A DNA stretch of 64,000 nucleotides from Chryseosolibacter sp036402115 (GCA_036402115.1 DASWTM010000366.1:8971-72970); one strand, 5' to 3'. Shown: positions 16,996 through 25,616, counted from the stretch's first letter. Made by a program: numbers and translations. Notes: a model not told the origin generated them from the sequence alone.

Positions 16996-17739
16996 TTAAG
17001 AAGAGCGAGCAGAAAAAGAAATCCTTGTAATCGCCTCGCACCGTTTTAAAAATTCTTCCTGCAACGTCTGATCACTGGCTAGCCTATTGTGCTGCCGTTC
17101 CTTTTTGTGATGAAAATATTTACCGCTGACCTTTGCGCTCTCGTCATTGCTTGACGCCAGCCAGACTTGCGTTTCGTATCCTTTATTAAGATCATCCGGT
17201 GCTCCATGGCCGCCCATCTTCGTTGGAACCCACCCTGGATCAACAGCATTAGAGAACACACCTGGAACTTTCCGCGCTACCGCAAATGCCAGCATGAGCA
17301 CATGGAGTTTTGAATCCGAATAGGTGATTCGATTGGTGTCAAGACTAAAGGCTTCGAGGTTTGTACGTCCTGAAAGGTGCATTCCGGAACTGAGGTAGAT
17401 CAAACGCTGCGGGGGCTCGATCAAACATGTAAGAATGTAAGGAGCAAGAGTATTCACCGCGAAGATGACCTGCGATTGAACTTGGTAGACACCTGCGTTG
17501 TGAATCACAGCATCAAATTTTCCTGTTTTGTTTGCTTCTTCTCCAAGCTTTTTCGTTTGGGCGATATCGGATAAGTCTCCGATCAAAACGGTTTCCGCAC
17601 CCTTGACTCTCTTCAGCAAGTCACGGCCGCGGTCTGTATTTCTCGCATGCAACACAACCTCATGTCCCAGTTCAATCAGCTTCCTCGCTGCTAACAACCC
17701 TAAACCATCTGCTGAGCCAGTTATAAAGATTTTTCCCAT
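16996..17739 (-). CDS. Short-chain dehydrogenase/reductase
   Basis: A 247-residue classical SDR. The Rossmann glycine motif TGSADGLG is at 7-14, NAG at 81-83, active-site serine around 117-118 (YLSSG) and YSDSK gives Tyr140 and Lys144. DPGWVPTKMGG near 170 is the usual post-catalytic motif. It uses NAD(P)H for a carbonyl/alcohol reaction; the substrate is not evident. I start at the ATG at 17737-17739 (MGKIF), since the longer frame adds 16 residues before the nucleotide-binding strand. Single gene, convergent with sbtB. Confidence 0.88.
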   Translation of the reverse strand: MGKIFITGSADGLGLLAARKLIELGHEVVLHARNTDRGRDLLKRVKGAETVLIGDLSDIAQTKKLGEEANKTGKFDAVIHNAGVYQVQSQVIFAVNTLAPYILTCLIEPPQRLIYLSSGMHLSGRTNLEAFSLDTNRITYSDSKLHVLMLAFAVARKVPGVFSNAVDPGWVPTKMGGHGAPDDLNKGYETQVWLASSNDESAKVSGKYFHHKKERQHNRLASDQTLQEEFLKRCEAITRISFSARSS

Positions 17740-17868
17740 TCCTTCTAAATTAGAGGCCAAGGTGAGGAATGTCTGCCAATTTAACAACCAGCTAGGTTAG
17801 CGTGATAACCCGGAAATTAACTTCTCCCCAAAATTTTCAAATGCAATTGCAATTTTCAATTTGTAGTT

Positions 17869-18618
17869 CTACTTGAGCAGCCATCCGATAACTTCCTCCA
17901 TGAATCCCGCACACTGATAATCTTTAACATTTTGCCATTCATTCATATATAGGGAAACCATTCCTTCGCCCATGGCAACAATCTTTCCGCCACCGTCAAC
18001 TTCCTTGTAGACTCCGATTGGCGTTTCATCCGGTGTATTGGTAAACGCGAAGGGAGTGCCACCCTCTACCAGGCGTGCACCATGGGAGGGAATAGAATAC
18101 GTTGTTTTGGTGATCGCGCCCGGTTTCGAATGTCCCCCTGAGACTTTAGTGGGGTTGTTGGATTTGAAGGTGATGCCAAATGGTGTGACGATGTCGTTAA
18201 CGTTGAGTTGATCGAGTGTTCCCCAGTAGTCTTCTTCCATAACGATGAACAGGGAGCCTCCTTTCTTGATAAATTGGCTAATGGCATGGCATTCTTCAGC
18301 CGTATATTTTGTGCCCGCTGCGTGGATAAAAAGGAGGTCGTTTTTTTCGAGTGCTGCTGCCGTGATCGGTGTTTTCAGATAGTTGAGTGATGCTCTGTTT
18401 GCAGACGCATTCTTCGTCAGTTCTCCGGTCATGTACGCTAGCCTTTCCGTTGGAACGAGCTGCGTTGAGATCTTGTCTGCCGGATCACTGTAAAACTTCT
18501 GGCCGTGAGCAACGTCAACCAGGATCTTCTTGTTTTGCGAGAATCCAGCATTAAAGGTGCAGACCATCAAAAGGATTATAATGAATGATGAGTTGGGTAT
18601 AAGGATAGTTGTTTTCAT
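17869..18618 (-). CDS. Secreted GATase-like (DUF4350/GIFT-type) protein
   Basis: A 249-residue protein starting at the ATG at 18616-18618, with an N-terminal signal peptide (hydrophobic FIIILLMVCTFNAGFSQ). The mature domain has an alternating beta/alpha pattern like class I glutamine-amidotransferase-type or DUF4350 domains: KILVDVAHGQKFYSD, NDLLFIHAAGTKYTAEECHAISQFIKKGGSLFIVMEEDYWG and GGKIVAMGEGMVSLYMN. No catalytic Cys-His pair is evident, so it is probably a binding rather than enzymatic domain, acting in the periplasm. Position between an SDR gene and an AraC regulator gives no clear role. Confidence 0.65.
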   Translation of the reverse strand: MKTTILIPNSSFIIILLMVCTFNAGFSQNKKILVDVAHGQKFYSDPADKISTQLVPTERLAYMTGELTKNASANRASLNYLKTPITAAALEKNDLLFIHAAGTKYTAEECHAISQFIKKGGSLFIVMEEDYWGTLDQLNVNDIVTPFGITFKSNNPTKVSGGHSKPGAITKTTYSIPSHGARLVEGGTPFAFTNTPDETPIGVYKEVDGGGKIVAMGEGMVSLYMNEWQNVKDYQCAGFMEEVIGWLLK

Positions 18619-18993
18619 AGGGAGTTGGTTTTTCAAGAAGCGCTCAAGAATCGTACCGTTGACGCAAGTTCATTTTTTTTGCAATCCGGCTGACCTAAAC
18701 GCAGTAGTCTTGTTCGCATTCGGTCGCTAAATGTCTGTTGACGGGCATGTGGGCTATTTGACCAAGCGATTTCTAGAAACACGAACCGCGCTGCACTTTG
18801 GCCAATTCTTGTACGATCCAGAATGGCAACTTTGCTAATTATATAATGGCTCATTGTGATTTTCGACCATACAATCGCGAGACCGTTAGAAACAGCGAGC
18901 ATTATCGATAACCTGCCTTTTATCGATTTTAAAAGAATACTGATGGACAAGTTCTTTCCGTACCTTGCATTAAACAAGCATCGTTTATAACGA
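18619..18993. other. Non-coding stretch between divergent genes (375 bp)
   Basis: Contains no gene that I can support. One minus-strand open frame has no recognisable domain and unlikely composition. It should contain the promoters of the AraC regulator and the secreted protein, but no TAnnTTTG element stands out. Confidence 0.4.
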
Positions 18994-19824
18994 GTGAAGG
19001 TTCAAAAACACATCCCCGCATTTCCGTTGTCCAACTTCATCGAACACCTTGTCTATGTAAGTGGATCGTTGCCCATTCCGTTTATTAAAGAGTTGCCGGA
19101 TGGCGGTGTCAACCTGGTGATTGAACTGAATGACAATACCGTAAATACAATTTATCAGGATGATTCGCTTGCCCGTAAGAGTGAAGTTAAACACGCGTGG
19201 ATATCCGGAGTGCAAAAGCAGGCAGTCCTCTATAAAAACAATACGGATTCAACGATCATCAGCGTAAGGTTCACTGCCGGAGGATTTTTTTGCCTGACGA
19301 GAATTCCCATTACGGAAATTGATGAGGCAGGCATCGAAGCGGAAGCCCTGCTTGGAAACTCCTTCGCCAATCTTTATCAGCAAATCATAAACGCTTCCAG
19401 CGTTTCGGAGAAGTTTTCGCTCATTGAAAATTATTTCTTACGGTATGAGACCGCGCACAGCACCGAACAGGAAGTGGTGCGTTTCATCGATCAAAACATC
19501 GAGAAGCCTATCGACTGGTTAGTCCACAAATCCGGATATTCGCAGAAGCATGTGATTCATTTATTAAAAAAACACACCGGTTTCTCGCCAAAATTTCTTC
19601 AGCGCTTGAATCGTTTTCAGTTGCTGGTGAAAGAAATTCAAAATCAAAAAAATGGGATTGATTGGTTCTCAGCTGTTCATCGCCATGGCTACTATGACCA
19701 GGCACACCTTATTAAGGACTTTGCGCATTTCTCAGGCATCACGCCAACAGAATATCTGACTTCTCAGCTGGCAATTGAAGAAAATAGCCAGGTGTCAGAC
19801 ATGATTTTAAAACTTCCTTCCTGA
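18994..19824 (+). CDS. AraC-family transcriptional regulator
   Basis: A 276-residue regulator that must start at the GTG at 18994, because an in-frame stop lies two codons upstream and the conserved N-terminal pattern (KHIPAFPLSNFIEHLVYVSG) begins immediately. The N-terminal half is the DUF6597-like sensor common in Bacteroidota AraC proteins (ELPDGGVNLVIELND, KHAWISGVQKQ, SIISVRFTAGGFF). The C-terminal ~110 residues carry the two HTH motifs (DWLVHKSGYSQKHVIHLLKKHTGFSPKFLQRLNRF and YYDQAHLIKDFAHFSGITPTEYL). The epoxide hydrolase gene follows in the same direction after 110 bases and is its likely target. Confidence 0.92.
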   Translation: MKVQKHIPAFPLSNFIEHLVYVSGSLPIPFIKELPDGGVNLVIELNDNTVNTIYQDDSLARKSEVKHAWISGVQKQAVLYKNNTDSTIISVRFTAGGFFCLTRIPITEIDEAGIEAEALLGNSFANLYQQIINASSVSEKFSLIENYFLRYETAHSTEQEVVRFIDQNIEKPIDWLVHKSGYSQKHVIHLLKKHTGFSPKFLQRLNRFQLLVKEIQNQKNGIDWFSAVHRHGYYDQAHLIKDFAHFSGITPTEYLTSQLAIEENSQVSDMILKLPS

Positions 19825-19934
19825 ATACTCCCTGCAAATCAAGCACTTAGCCCATGGGTTCGGCCTGGTAAATTTTTTACAATGACCCGGCTATGGCCGT
19901 AAGTAGTTTTGATTCATCAACAAACAAAAACGAC

Positions 19935-21038
19935 ATGAAACCATTTAAAATTGAAGTTCCCCAGCAAGTATTGAATGATTTGTCAACTCGCCTGAAGCAA
20001 ACACGCTGGACCGATGAGCCGGAAAATGCCGGATGGAATTATGGGACAAACCCAACTTACCTTCGCGAACTTGTAACGTACTGGCAGAATAAATACGACT
20101 GGAGAAAGCATGAAGCCGAGATCAACCAGCATCCACAATTCAAGGCAGAGATCGAAGGCGTAACCGTCCACTTTGTATATGTGAAAGGAAGCGGTAAGTC
20201 CAACTCGCCACTGATTCTAACTCATGGGTGGCCTGATTCATTCTATCGCTACTTGAAAGTAATTCCGGCCTTGAGTGCACATTTCGATGTGGTGATTCCG
20301 TCCATTCCCGGTTTCGGTTTTTCGCAGCAGACCGCAATGAATGTTGACCGCGTTGCTCAGGTATTCAATAAGTTGATGACGGAAGTGTTGGGGTATAAGA
20401 ATTACTTCGCAGCAGGAGGTGATATGGGTACGGAGGTAACGAAGTCGCTCGCGGTGCAGTACCCGGGTAACGTTAACGCGATCCATCTGACGGATGTCGG
20501 TTATCCGAACGGCACGGAAGATTGGAGCACGATGACACCGGAAGAACAAACGTTTGGCCAGCAAATTCAACACTGGTTCTTTACGGAAGGCGCGTTCAAC
20601 ATGATTCAGTCTACAAAGCCTCAAACATTAGGCTACGGTTTGAATGACAGTCCGGTCGGACTAGCTTCATGGATCATCGAAAAGTTTTATGCATGGACGG
20701 ATCATGATGGAAACATAGAATCAGCGCTTTCGAAAGACGAGCTGATCACCAACATTATGATTTACTGGGTAAGTCAGTCAATCAACTCATCAGTGCGTGT
20801 GTATGCCGAGAATGCGCGTGCAAGCTACATGGGTGGACTCAAGTCATCGCAGCGCAGCGAAGTGCCAGCAGGGATTTCACTCTTCCCGAAGGAGGCTCAG
20901 TTTCCAAAAGCGTGGGCCGATCGAAAAGTAAATGTTGCCAAATTTACGGTGATGAAAAAAGGAGGTCACTTTGCCGCACTCGAGGTCCCCGAAATTTACG
21001 CAGGCGAGCTGATAACCTTTTTCGGTCAGCAGAAATAG
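19935..21038 (+). CDS. Epoxide hydrolase (EHN-type alpha/beta hydrolase)
   Basis: A 367-residue epoxide hydrolase with the N-terminal EHN domain (MKPFKIEVPQQVLNDLSTRLKQTRW, ...WNYGTNPTYLRELVTYW, residues 1-80) and alpha/beta-hydrolase core. HGWPDSFYRY at 97-106 carries the oxyanion HGWP, Asp163 in GGDMG is the nucleophile, and His345 in GGHFAALE completes the triad. The enzyme opens epoxides to diols through an ester intermediate. ATG 19935 is chosen because the EHN domain begins there; a longer frame adds 14 polar residues. It lies downstream of the AraC regulator and is closed by a terminator. Confidence 0.92.
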   Translation: MKPFKIEVPQQVLNDLSTRLKQTRWTDEPENAGWNYGTNPTYLRELVTYWQNKYDWRKHEAEINQHPQFKAEIEGVTVHFVYVKGSGKSNSPLILTHGWPDSFYRYLKVIPALSAHFDVVIPSIPGFGFSQQTAMNVDRVAQVFNKLMTEVLGYKNYFAAGGDMGTEVTKSLAVQYPGNVNAIHLTDVGYPNGTEDWSTMTPEEQTFGQQIQHWFFTEGAFNMIQSTKPQTLGYGLNDSPVGLASWIIEKFYAWTDHDGNIESALSKDELITNIMIYWVSQSINSSVRVYAENARASYMGGLKSSQRSEVPAGISLFPKEAQFPKAWADRKVNVAKFTVMKKGGHFAALEVPEIYAGELITFFGQQK

Positions 21039-21052
21039 GACCCTGAGGAAAG

Positions 21053-21085
21053 AATAATCCAGTGGCAGGTAGCCACTGGGTTATT
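21053..21085 (+). terminator. Terminator after the epoxide hydrolase gene
   Basis: AATAATCCAGTGGC (21053-21066) pairs with GCCACTGGGTTATT (21072-21085) with one G-U pair, loop AGGTA, followed by a moderately T-rich sequence. Confidence 0.75.
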
Positions 21086-21172
21086 TGTATTTGAGAGGTG
21101 TTACCGAAGTGTTATGTTTTCGTTGGGAGAGGCACAATAATTTATTGCGTCTGTGCCGATGGAATTGATAGA

Positions 21173-21553
21173 ATGAAGAAAATACTGATAGTAGAAGATA
21201 ATGCTCCGCTTTGCTGGCTCATCGAAAGGATACTCCGCGGAAACTACCATGTTACATTACACGACAATGCGCTGGATGCTGTTGCGTGGCTGACGGAAGG
21301 TAACACATGCGACTTGATTATCACTGATTTGCAAATGCCTGGCATGTCAGGTGTGGAATTTATCCGCTTCCTTAAGCAAAGTGGATTGTATGTCCATATT
21401 CCAGTGATCGTGTTAACAGCAGACGAAACCGGGATTGACGAGTGCATGAACGAAGGTGCGGCATCGTATCTGATAAAGCCGTTTGTGCCGCAGCATCTGG
21501 TTCGCCATGTTACAGAAAATTTGACACGAAACGTTGTGGCTTCCAAGTCATAA
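21173..21553 (+). CDS. Single-domain response regulator
   Basis: A 126-residue receiver with nothing attached. Acidic pair E8-D9, phospho-acceptor Asp52 (IITDLQMPGMSG), Thr82 (VLTADE) and Lys102 (LIKPF) are all present. I use the ATG at 21173 (MKKILIVEDN), because a longer frame adds a cysteine-rich leader that does not fit the fold. It may relay phosphate between kinases; the REC-kinase gene 213 bases downstream, in the same direction, is the nearest partner. Confidence 0.9.
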   Translation: MKKILIVEDNAPLCWLIERILRGNYHVTLHDNALDAVAWLTEGNTCDLIITDLQMPGMSGVEFIRFLKQSGLYVHIPVIVLTADETGIDECMNEGAASYLIKPFVPQHLVRHVTENLTRNVVASKS

Positions 21554-21766
21554 AATCAAAAAAAAATCAGGCCCTCGCATCTGGTTTGTAATTATCGCAA
21601 AAAGAAAGATTTTCTTACACGCTCCTGACGTTATCACAATCGCATAATTGAGGAGGACTTTCCTCAAATTATCTTGTTTGATAATTGCAGACGACCTGCT
21701 ATTTTCTGAAAAAGGTGTTGGAACAGGATTCGTGCATATAAGGCGAACCTTACAAATAGTTTGCAA

Positions 21767-22930
21767 ATGCAAATCAAAAGTACATTGCGCATCTTAAGTC
21801 TTGAAGACTCAGAAGATGATTTCGATTTCATAAATGTAGTGCTCAGGAAAGCCGGATTTGATTTCACCGCTACCCGCGTAGACGCAAAAGACACCTTTAT
21901 CAAGTCACTCAGTGAGTGCGCACCCGATGTCATTCTTTCCGATCACTCACTTCCCGGATTTGATTCGACCGAGGCCTTAAAAATTGCGAAGAAGAAGTGC
22001 CCGGAGACGCCCTTTATACTCGTTACAGGAGCAGTGTCGGATGAGTTTGCAGTGAATGCGTTGAAGGCGGGGGCAGACGATTATCTGTTGAAATCCAACC
22101 TGGTGCGCCTTCCCAGTGTGATCGAGCACGCGCTGAAACACAAAGAAAGTGAGCAGGCGAAACGCAAGTCGGACCGCGAATTGGCAAAACGAAATGACGA
22201 GCTCTCAAAAATAAACCGCGAGCTTGATACGTTTGTCTACAGCGTTTCCCACAACCTCCGGGCTCCCTTAATGTCAGTCCTTGGACTCGTGAACCTTGCT
22301 TCGGACGAGAAGGATATTTCCAACATTCATCAATATCATCAGCTCATGCGTCAGAGTATTTTGAAGCTGGACAGTACACTGCAGGAGATTCTCGAGTACT
22401 CACGAAATGCTCGTGAGGAAATTAAGATTGAACGGATCCATTTCGAAAACGTGATAGCGGAGAATCTGAAGAAGATGCAGTTTATGCCGGGGTTTGCGGA
22501 CATTGTTACCAGCGTCAATGTTCATTCACCGGTTGAGTTTCATTGCGACAGTTACCGGCTTTCCGTCATCTTTAACAACTTCATTTCCAATTCTGTCAAG
22601 TACCTGGATCGCACCAAACCAAAAAGTGTGATAGACATTTCTGTTGAGGTCACCGATGAACGTGCCCTCATCGAGTTCACAGACAACGGTATCGGAATTG
22701 ACACAAGCCTCCAACCGAGGGTTTTCGACATGTTCTTCAGGGCAACACAAGTCAAAGAAGGGGCGGGATTGGGTTTGTACATTGTGAAGGAGGCGGTTGA
22801 AATGCTTCAGGGGCTGATAACGGTTAAGTCCGAGTTCGGTGAGGGTACAACGTTCACGGTCTCGATCCCAAATCATGCAAAAAAAAAGAGGAAGCCTGAA
22901 TTAGATAGTCTTTTAATAGATCGCGATTGA
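21767..22930 (+). CDS. Receiver-histidine kinase fusion protein
   Basis: 387 residues. Residues 1-125 are a receiver (EDSEDD, Asp59 in ILSDHSLPGF, Lys109 in YLLKS). A coiled linker precedes a HisKA domain with His162 in SVSHNLRAPL, followed by the ATPase domain (NNFISNSVKYLD, DNGIGID, GAGLGLYIVKEAV). There is no signal or membrane segment, so input comes from another phosphorylated partner or soluble protein. The reversed order (receiver first) marks a kinase that is itself switched by phosphorylation, common in Cytophagales. The ATG at 21767 is preferred over the TTG two codons earlier. Confidence 0.92.
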   Translation: MQIKSTLRILSLEDSEDDFDFINVVLRKAGFDFTATRVDAKDTFIKSLSECAPDVILSDHSLPGFDSTEALKIAKKKCPETPFILVTGAVSDEFAVNALKAGADDYLLKSNLVRLPSVIEHALKHKESEQAKRKSDRELAKRNDELSKINRELDTFVYSVSHNLRAPLMSVLGLVNLASDEKDISNIHQYHQLMRQSILKLDSTLQEILEYSRNAREEIKIERIHFENVIAENLKKMQFMPGFADIVTSVNVHSPVEFHCDSYRLSVIFNNFISNSVKYLDRTKPKSVIDISVEVTDERALIEFTDNGIGIDTSLQPRVFDMFFRATQVKEGAGLGLYIVKEAVEMLQGLITVKSEFGEGTTFTVSIPNHAKKKRKPELDSLLIDRD

Positions 22931-22978
22931 CGGGCGGGAGGAAGATTCAGCGACCTGTCAATCGCGATGTTCAAATAA

Positions 22979-23332
22979 CTACTTTGTGTTTAGGTGCAGT
23001 TTATAGCCATCTTTTTCACCGGTGTCAATTTCGCGTTTTAGTTCGCGCACAAACGGATTGTCGAAGAGCGCATTGAGCGGGATAACGTACTCAATGTCAT
23101 TCAAATTCAGTTCGCTTTTATCCAGCACATAGCCTGTCATGTCGTACCCCTCCAGTTTGACAACGATATTGTCATCTTCAAGCATTTGAAACTCTTTTAC
23201 GGTTGTAAAGTATGTACCGGGTCCCAGTTCTTGCGAGCGTAAGCCAATGATCGATTTCGTCATTCGGCTTTGCACGAGCGCTTTGATCATCCCTTCCTTT
23301 GAGTCGATAATATTTAGCGTTACTTGATTCAT
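22979..23332 (-). CDS. Small orphan protein, paralogue of the next gene
   Basis: 117 residues, no signal peptide. The core pattern I-G-x-x-S/R-x-x-L-G-x-G-x-F-x-T-V-x-E, then V-x-K/F-x-x-Y-D-M-[TS]-G-x-[VI]-L-[ND]-[KR]-x-[EY]-L-x-[LI]-[ND]-[DE]-I, is shared with the protein encoded at 23356-23724, so the two are tandem paralogues. The pattern suggests a small beta-barrel. No catalytic motif. It lies convergent with the receiver-kinase gene. Function unknown. Confidence 0.75.
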   Translation of the reverse strand: MNQVTLNIIDSKEGMIKALVQSRMTKSIIGLRSQELGPGTYFTTVKEFQMLEDDNIVVKLEGYDMTGYVLDKSELNLNDIEYVIPLNALFDNPFVRELKREIDTGEKDGYKLHLNTK

Positions 23333-23355
23333 CGTTGGTACAATTGATAACGTGT

Positions 23356-23724
23356 TTAGGCAAGTGCGATGCGAGTTGCAATTCCCGTTGCGGACAGGAG
23401 CGGGTGGCGGTACCGTTGATTTACCGGGCAGACCATTTGTATTTCATCGATTGTCAGTTCATAGCGGTTCAAAATTGCTCCGCTCATGTCGTATCGATTG
23501 AAAATGATCACTCCGTTGGCTTCGATTTGCTCTACAACGGTAAGAAACATTCCATCGCCCATGGCTTTCGAATAGACACCAATAGCGTTACCGGATTCTT
23601 TACTCAACACGAGCTCTTTAAGGATGTTTTTTTTGTTTTTAATGAAGTCGAGAGGCATGCATGCCGCTATTGGCGAGGAGCTAGTGGAGACTAGTGCCCG
23701 GATTTTGCTTGCTAAGTTTTTCAT
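23356..23724 (-). CDS. Small orphan protein, paralogue of the preceding gene
   Basis: 122 residues. The first ~45 residues are a helical region (LASKIRALVSTSS, FIKNKKNILKELVL) and the rest matches its neighbour at 22979-23332 (AIGVYSKAMGDGMFLTVVEQIE, NRYDMSGAILNRYELTIDEIQMVCPV). The genes are 23 bases apart in the same direction, so they are probably co-transcribed. I recognise no family; a beta-barrel ligand- or RNA-binding fold is possible but not shown. Confidence 0.75.
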   Translation of the reverse strand: MKNLASKIRALVSTSSSPIAACMPLDFIKNKKNILKELVLSKESGNAIGVYSKAMGDGMFLTVVEQIEANGVIIFNRYDMSGAILNRYELTIDEIQMVCPVNQRYRHPLLSATGIATRIALA

Positions 23725-24041
23725 TCAGGTAGCTATGATTGGTTTGTTAACCAGCTATAAAATATTATGCCAACACGCGGGGGAACGTTGTTTACACGCT
23801 TACTTTCCAGGTAACGGCAAGTGACGAGTACTACAGCGGCCGATGCTGGTAACTGCTCGTGCAAACTTTACACTTGTCATGTTGACCGAGATGTTACCTG
23901 GTCAGGCAATGCTGCGCAGGCTAACCGATGTAAGCGTGTTGCGTACACAGGGGTGAAAGGCCTGAACCTGAAATTAAGCCCTTACACTCAGGCATTTGCA
24001 GGCTTTGTCGAGGTGCCCATAGCCAATACGTTAAACATTCA
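23725..24041. other. Non-coding stretch with nested inverted repeats (317 bp)
   Basis: No protein-like frame. It holds two nested pairs of perfect inverted repeats, described in the following entry. Confidence 0.5.
23794..23939. repeat. Nested inverted repeats
   Basis: ACACGCTTAC (23794-23803) is the reverse complement of GTAAGCGTGT (23930-23939), and inside them CCAGGTAAC (23807-23815) is the reverse complement of GTTACCTGG (23893-23901). The arms are in nested order but with unequal gaps (3 and 28 bases). They could mark a structured RNA, protein-binding sites or the ends of a decayed small element. Confidence 0.4.
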
Positions 24042-24400
24042 TTAAAAATAGTTACCGAGTAGCGCTAGCAGGTCATCAAAAGAGCCCGGCTTGGCAAGCA
24101 CATCCCGCGCGCCCATTGCAAGGTAGGTTTTGCGTTCCTCAGGGTGTGTTGTTTAATGACGGAATTGTACGCAATCGGGGGATGCTTTTGACTGCCTTTA
24201 GAAATTATTTCCCATTCATGACTGGCATGTTTACGTCTGCAAAGATGAAAATCTGGCAAGACCAGTAACTCCTGCGTCAGAAGACGCAATGCTTCTTTTC
24301 CGTCATTTGCGGTGTGACAGACAACCTTCACGTCCATCTGGAGAGCGCTTCCCTAAAAATTTTCCCGGTCTTCAGGATCGTCTTTAAACAAACAAAACAT
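24042..24400 (-). pseudogene. Decayed single-domain response regulator
   Basis: On the minus strand, pieces of a receiver domain can be read in successive frames: KDDPEDRE (acidic pocket), then after a stop and shift ALQMDVKVVCHTANDGKEALRLLTQ, then in another frame FADVNMPVMNG (phospho-acceptor Asp region), and finally PEERKTYLAMGARDVLAKP followed by GSFDDLLALLGN to the TAA at 24042-24044. The order and spacing match a receiver of ~125 residues, but at least two frameshifts and a stop interrupt it. It is therefore an inactivated relative of the intact receivers nearby. Confidence 0.7.
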
Positions 24401-24576
24401 GAAAGGGCCGGGATGTCATATTTTGAGCGTGTCATTGTGAACTAGGTCCTTTACGCAAATGAAGTTTTGAACTCAAGATTAAAAAAAGTTTACCCGATTA
24501 TCTTAAAAGATATTCGAATGTTTTAACTTGCAGTCCCTGCTAGCCCGTCTTAACTAATTTTTTTTGAGTTAACCCC

Positions 24577-24783
24577 ATGGGCTTGATTATAAAAGCAATA
24601 CAACCTCGGTCCGATATTATGTCCCGGGTTGTCGCTGAGCTTTCTCCTTTTTGCGAGCGATCATTTGAACATGATGGATCGTTGGTTATCATTCCGTCAC
24701 CCGGAAAGCTGATCGAGATCATGCGCATTTTGAAAAAATATGATGTTGTGTATGAATTTCAGACCGAATCACGGCAGGTTTAG
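24577..24783 (+). CDS. Small hypothetical protein
   Basis: 68 residues with an alternating strand/helix pattern: MGLIIKAIQPRSDIMSRVVAELSPF, then GSLVIIPSPGKLIEIMRILKKYDVVYEFQTE. No signal or membrane segment and no family recognised. It is the first of four plus-strand small genes between 24.6 and 26.1 kb. A shorter version could start at the internal methionine 15. Composition looks protein-like, but the case rests on reading alone. Confidence 0.5.
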   Translation: MGLIIKAIQPRSDIMSRVVAELSPFCERSFEHDGSLVIIPSPGKLIEIMRILKKYDVVYEFQTESRQV

Positions 24784-24827
24784 CAACTCTAGTCATTATC
24801 GCATAAGATAATAAGGCATGATTTTTT

Positions 24828-25160
24828 ATGAATCGTTGTCATTCATTTTTGAAAATGATTGCAAATCTATTCGCTTTCCTGCAACATAAATATCTGGAGT
24901 CATTCACGACCCTTGATGATAAGATTCACATCGTTTTAAGCCGGGGTCAGTTCCTTGATTCTCTTGATTCGGAAGATCATAACCTGTTGATCTTTGCGCT
25001 GGGCAAACAATTTCAGCATTGCTTCGCATTGCTTCATGTTACCAAAGAAAAGGGGATCATTACGCAAGTCAAATTTCTGAGAAATTCAGACATCGGAAAT
25101 GATATTCCGGCATCGTTTCTTCATTCGCTCATTCCCCTTCTGACCAAGGAAAAAGAATGA
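24828..25160 (+). CDS. Hypothetical protein overlapping the next gene
   Basis: 110 residues, soluble, with aromatic-rich strands (LDDKIHIVLSRGQFLD, NLLIFALGKQFQHCFALLHVTKEKGIITQVKFL). The stop codon overlaps the start of the next gene by 4 bases (ATGA at 25157-25160), which argues that both are real and co-translated. No family recognised. It begins 45 bases after the previous small gene. Confidence 0.6.
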   Translation: MNRCHSFLKMIANLFAFLQHKYLESFTTLDDKIHIVLSRGQFLDSLDSEDHNLLIFALGKQFQHCFALLHVTKEKGIITQVKFLRNSDIGNDIPASFLHSLIPLLTKEKE

Positions 25161-25450
25161 AAGACAATTCGAATAGTTCTGAAAATCACAAGCTCCTTTC
25201 GCGAAAGAAAACGCGGTGGCTGTTGAGCGCAGCAAAGGATGACAACAGCACCCTTAAGTTGAAACTGGCTGGCACCGGGTGGCAATCCGGTTATCACAAA
25301 ATCATTCACGTGTCCGAGACCAGTATTGTTATTATTGACGAAAAGGCCAATCTCCTTAAGTTCATAAGCCTTGCCGATATTACCGAATTCAGCCTCAATC
25401 AAACCTTACTGAAAAAGGTCTTTCAACAACACTACGAGGTGACAGGCTAA
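25157..25450 (+). CDS. Small beta-barrel-like protein, paralogue of the gene at 25714
   Basis: 97 residues. A helical basic start (KLLSRKKTRWLLSAAKDD) is followed by a five-strand-like pattern (LKLKLAGTGWQSGYHKIIHVSETSIVIIDEKANLLKFISLADITEFSL) that resembles small Sm/SH3-like barrels in which a short loop carries D-E. The same pattern, including G-x-x-W-Q, I/V-I/V-x-V-S, D-E and S-L/I-x-x-I, occurs in the protein at 25714-26061, so the two are diverged paralogues. Co-translated with the upstream gene. Function unknown. Confidence 0.65.
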   Translation: MKDNSNSSENHKLLSRKKTRWLLSAAKDDNSTLKLKLAGTGWQSGYHKIIHVSETSIVIIDEKANLLKFISLADITEFSLNQTLLKKVFQQHYEVTG

Positions 25451-25616
25451 ACGTTATACCTCATTGAGAAGAGTAAAACTTAACACCACGGTGGGAACCT
25501 ATGCCTGCGCGACTAAATTCTCGGGATTTGACGTCAACGCACAGCGCCAATGTGGATTTGCTAACCTGTTCGTTGCTGATGCCGTGATTCTTACAATTCA
25601 ACTAAAGTTCGGTTAA
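25449..25616 (+). pseudogene. Possible C-terminal remnant of an oxidoreductase
   Basis: An open frame without start codon ends at TAA 25614-25616. It contains NTTVGTYACATKF and GFANLFVADAVILTI, which recall the C-terminal HxxGTxxMG...NLFVaDAS..PT region of GMC-type (FAD) oxidoreductases. It is only ~55 codons long and overlaps the end of the previous gene, so it is at best a remnant. The likeness is by eye and could be accidental. Confidence 0.3.

Noticed and set aside
18633..18977. A 114-codon minus-strand frame upstream of the AraC regulator
   Set aside because: No domain, poor composition and it would overlap the promoter region of two divergent genes.
23821..24045. A 74-codon plus-strand frame in the inverted-repeat region
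   Set aside because: It begins with GTG, has a Cys/Ala/Asn-rich sequence without family, and overlaps the pseudogene; I treat the region as non-coding.
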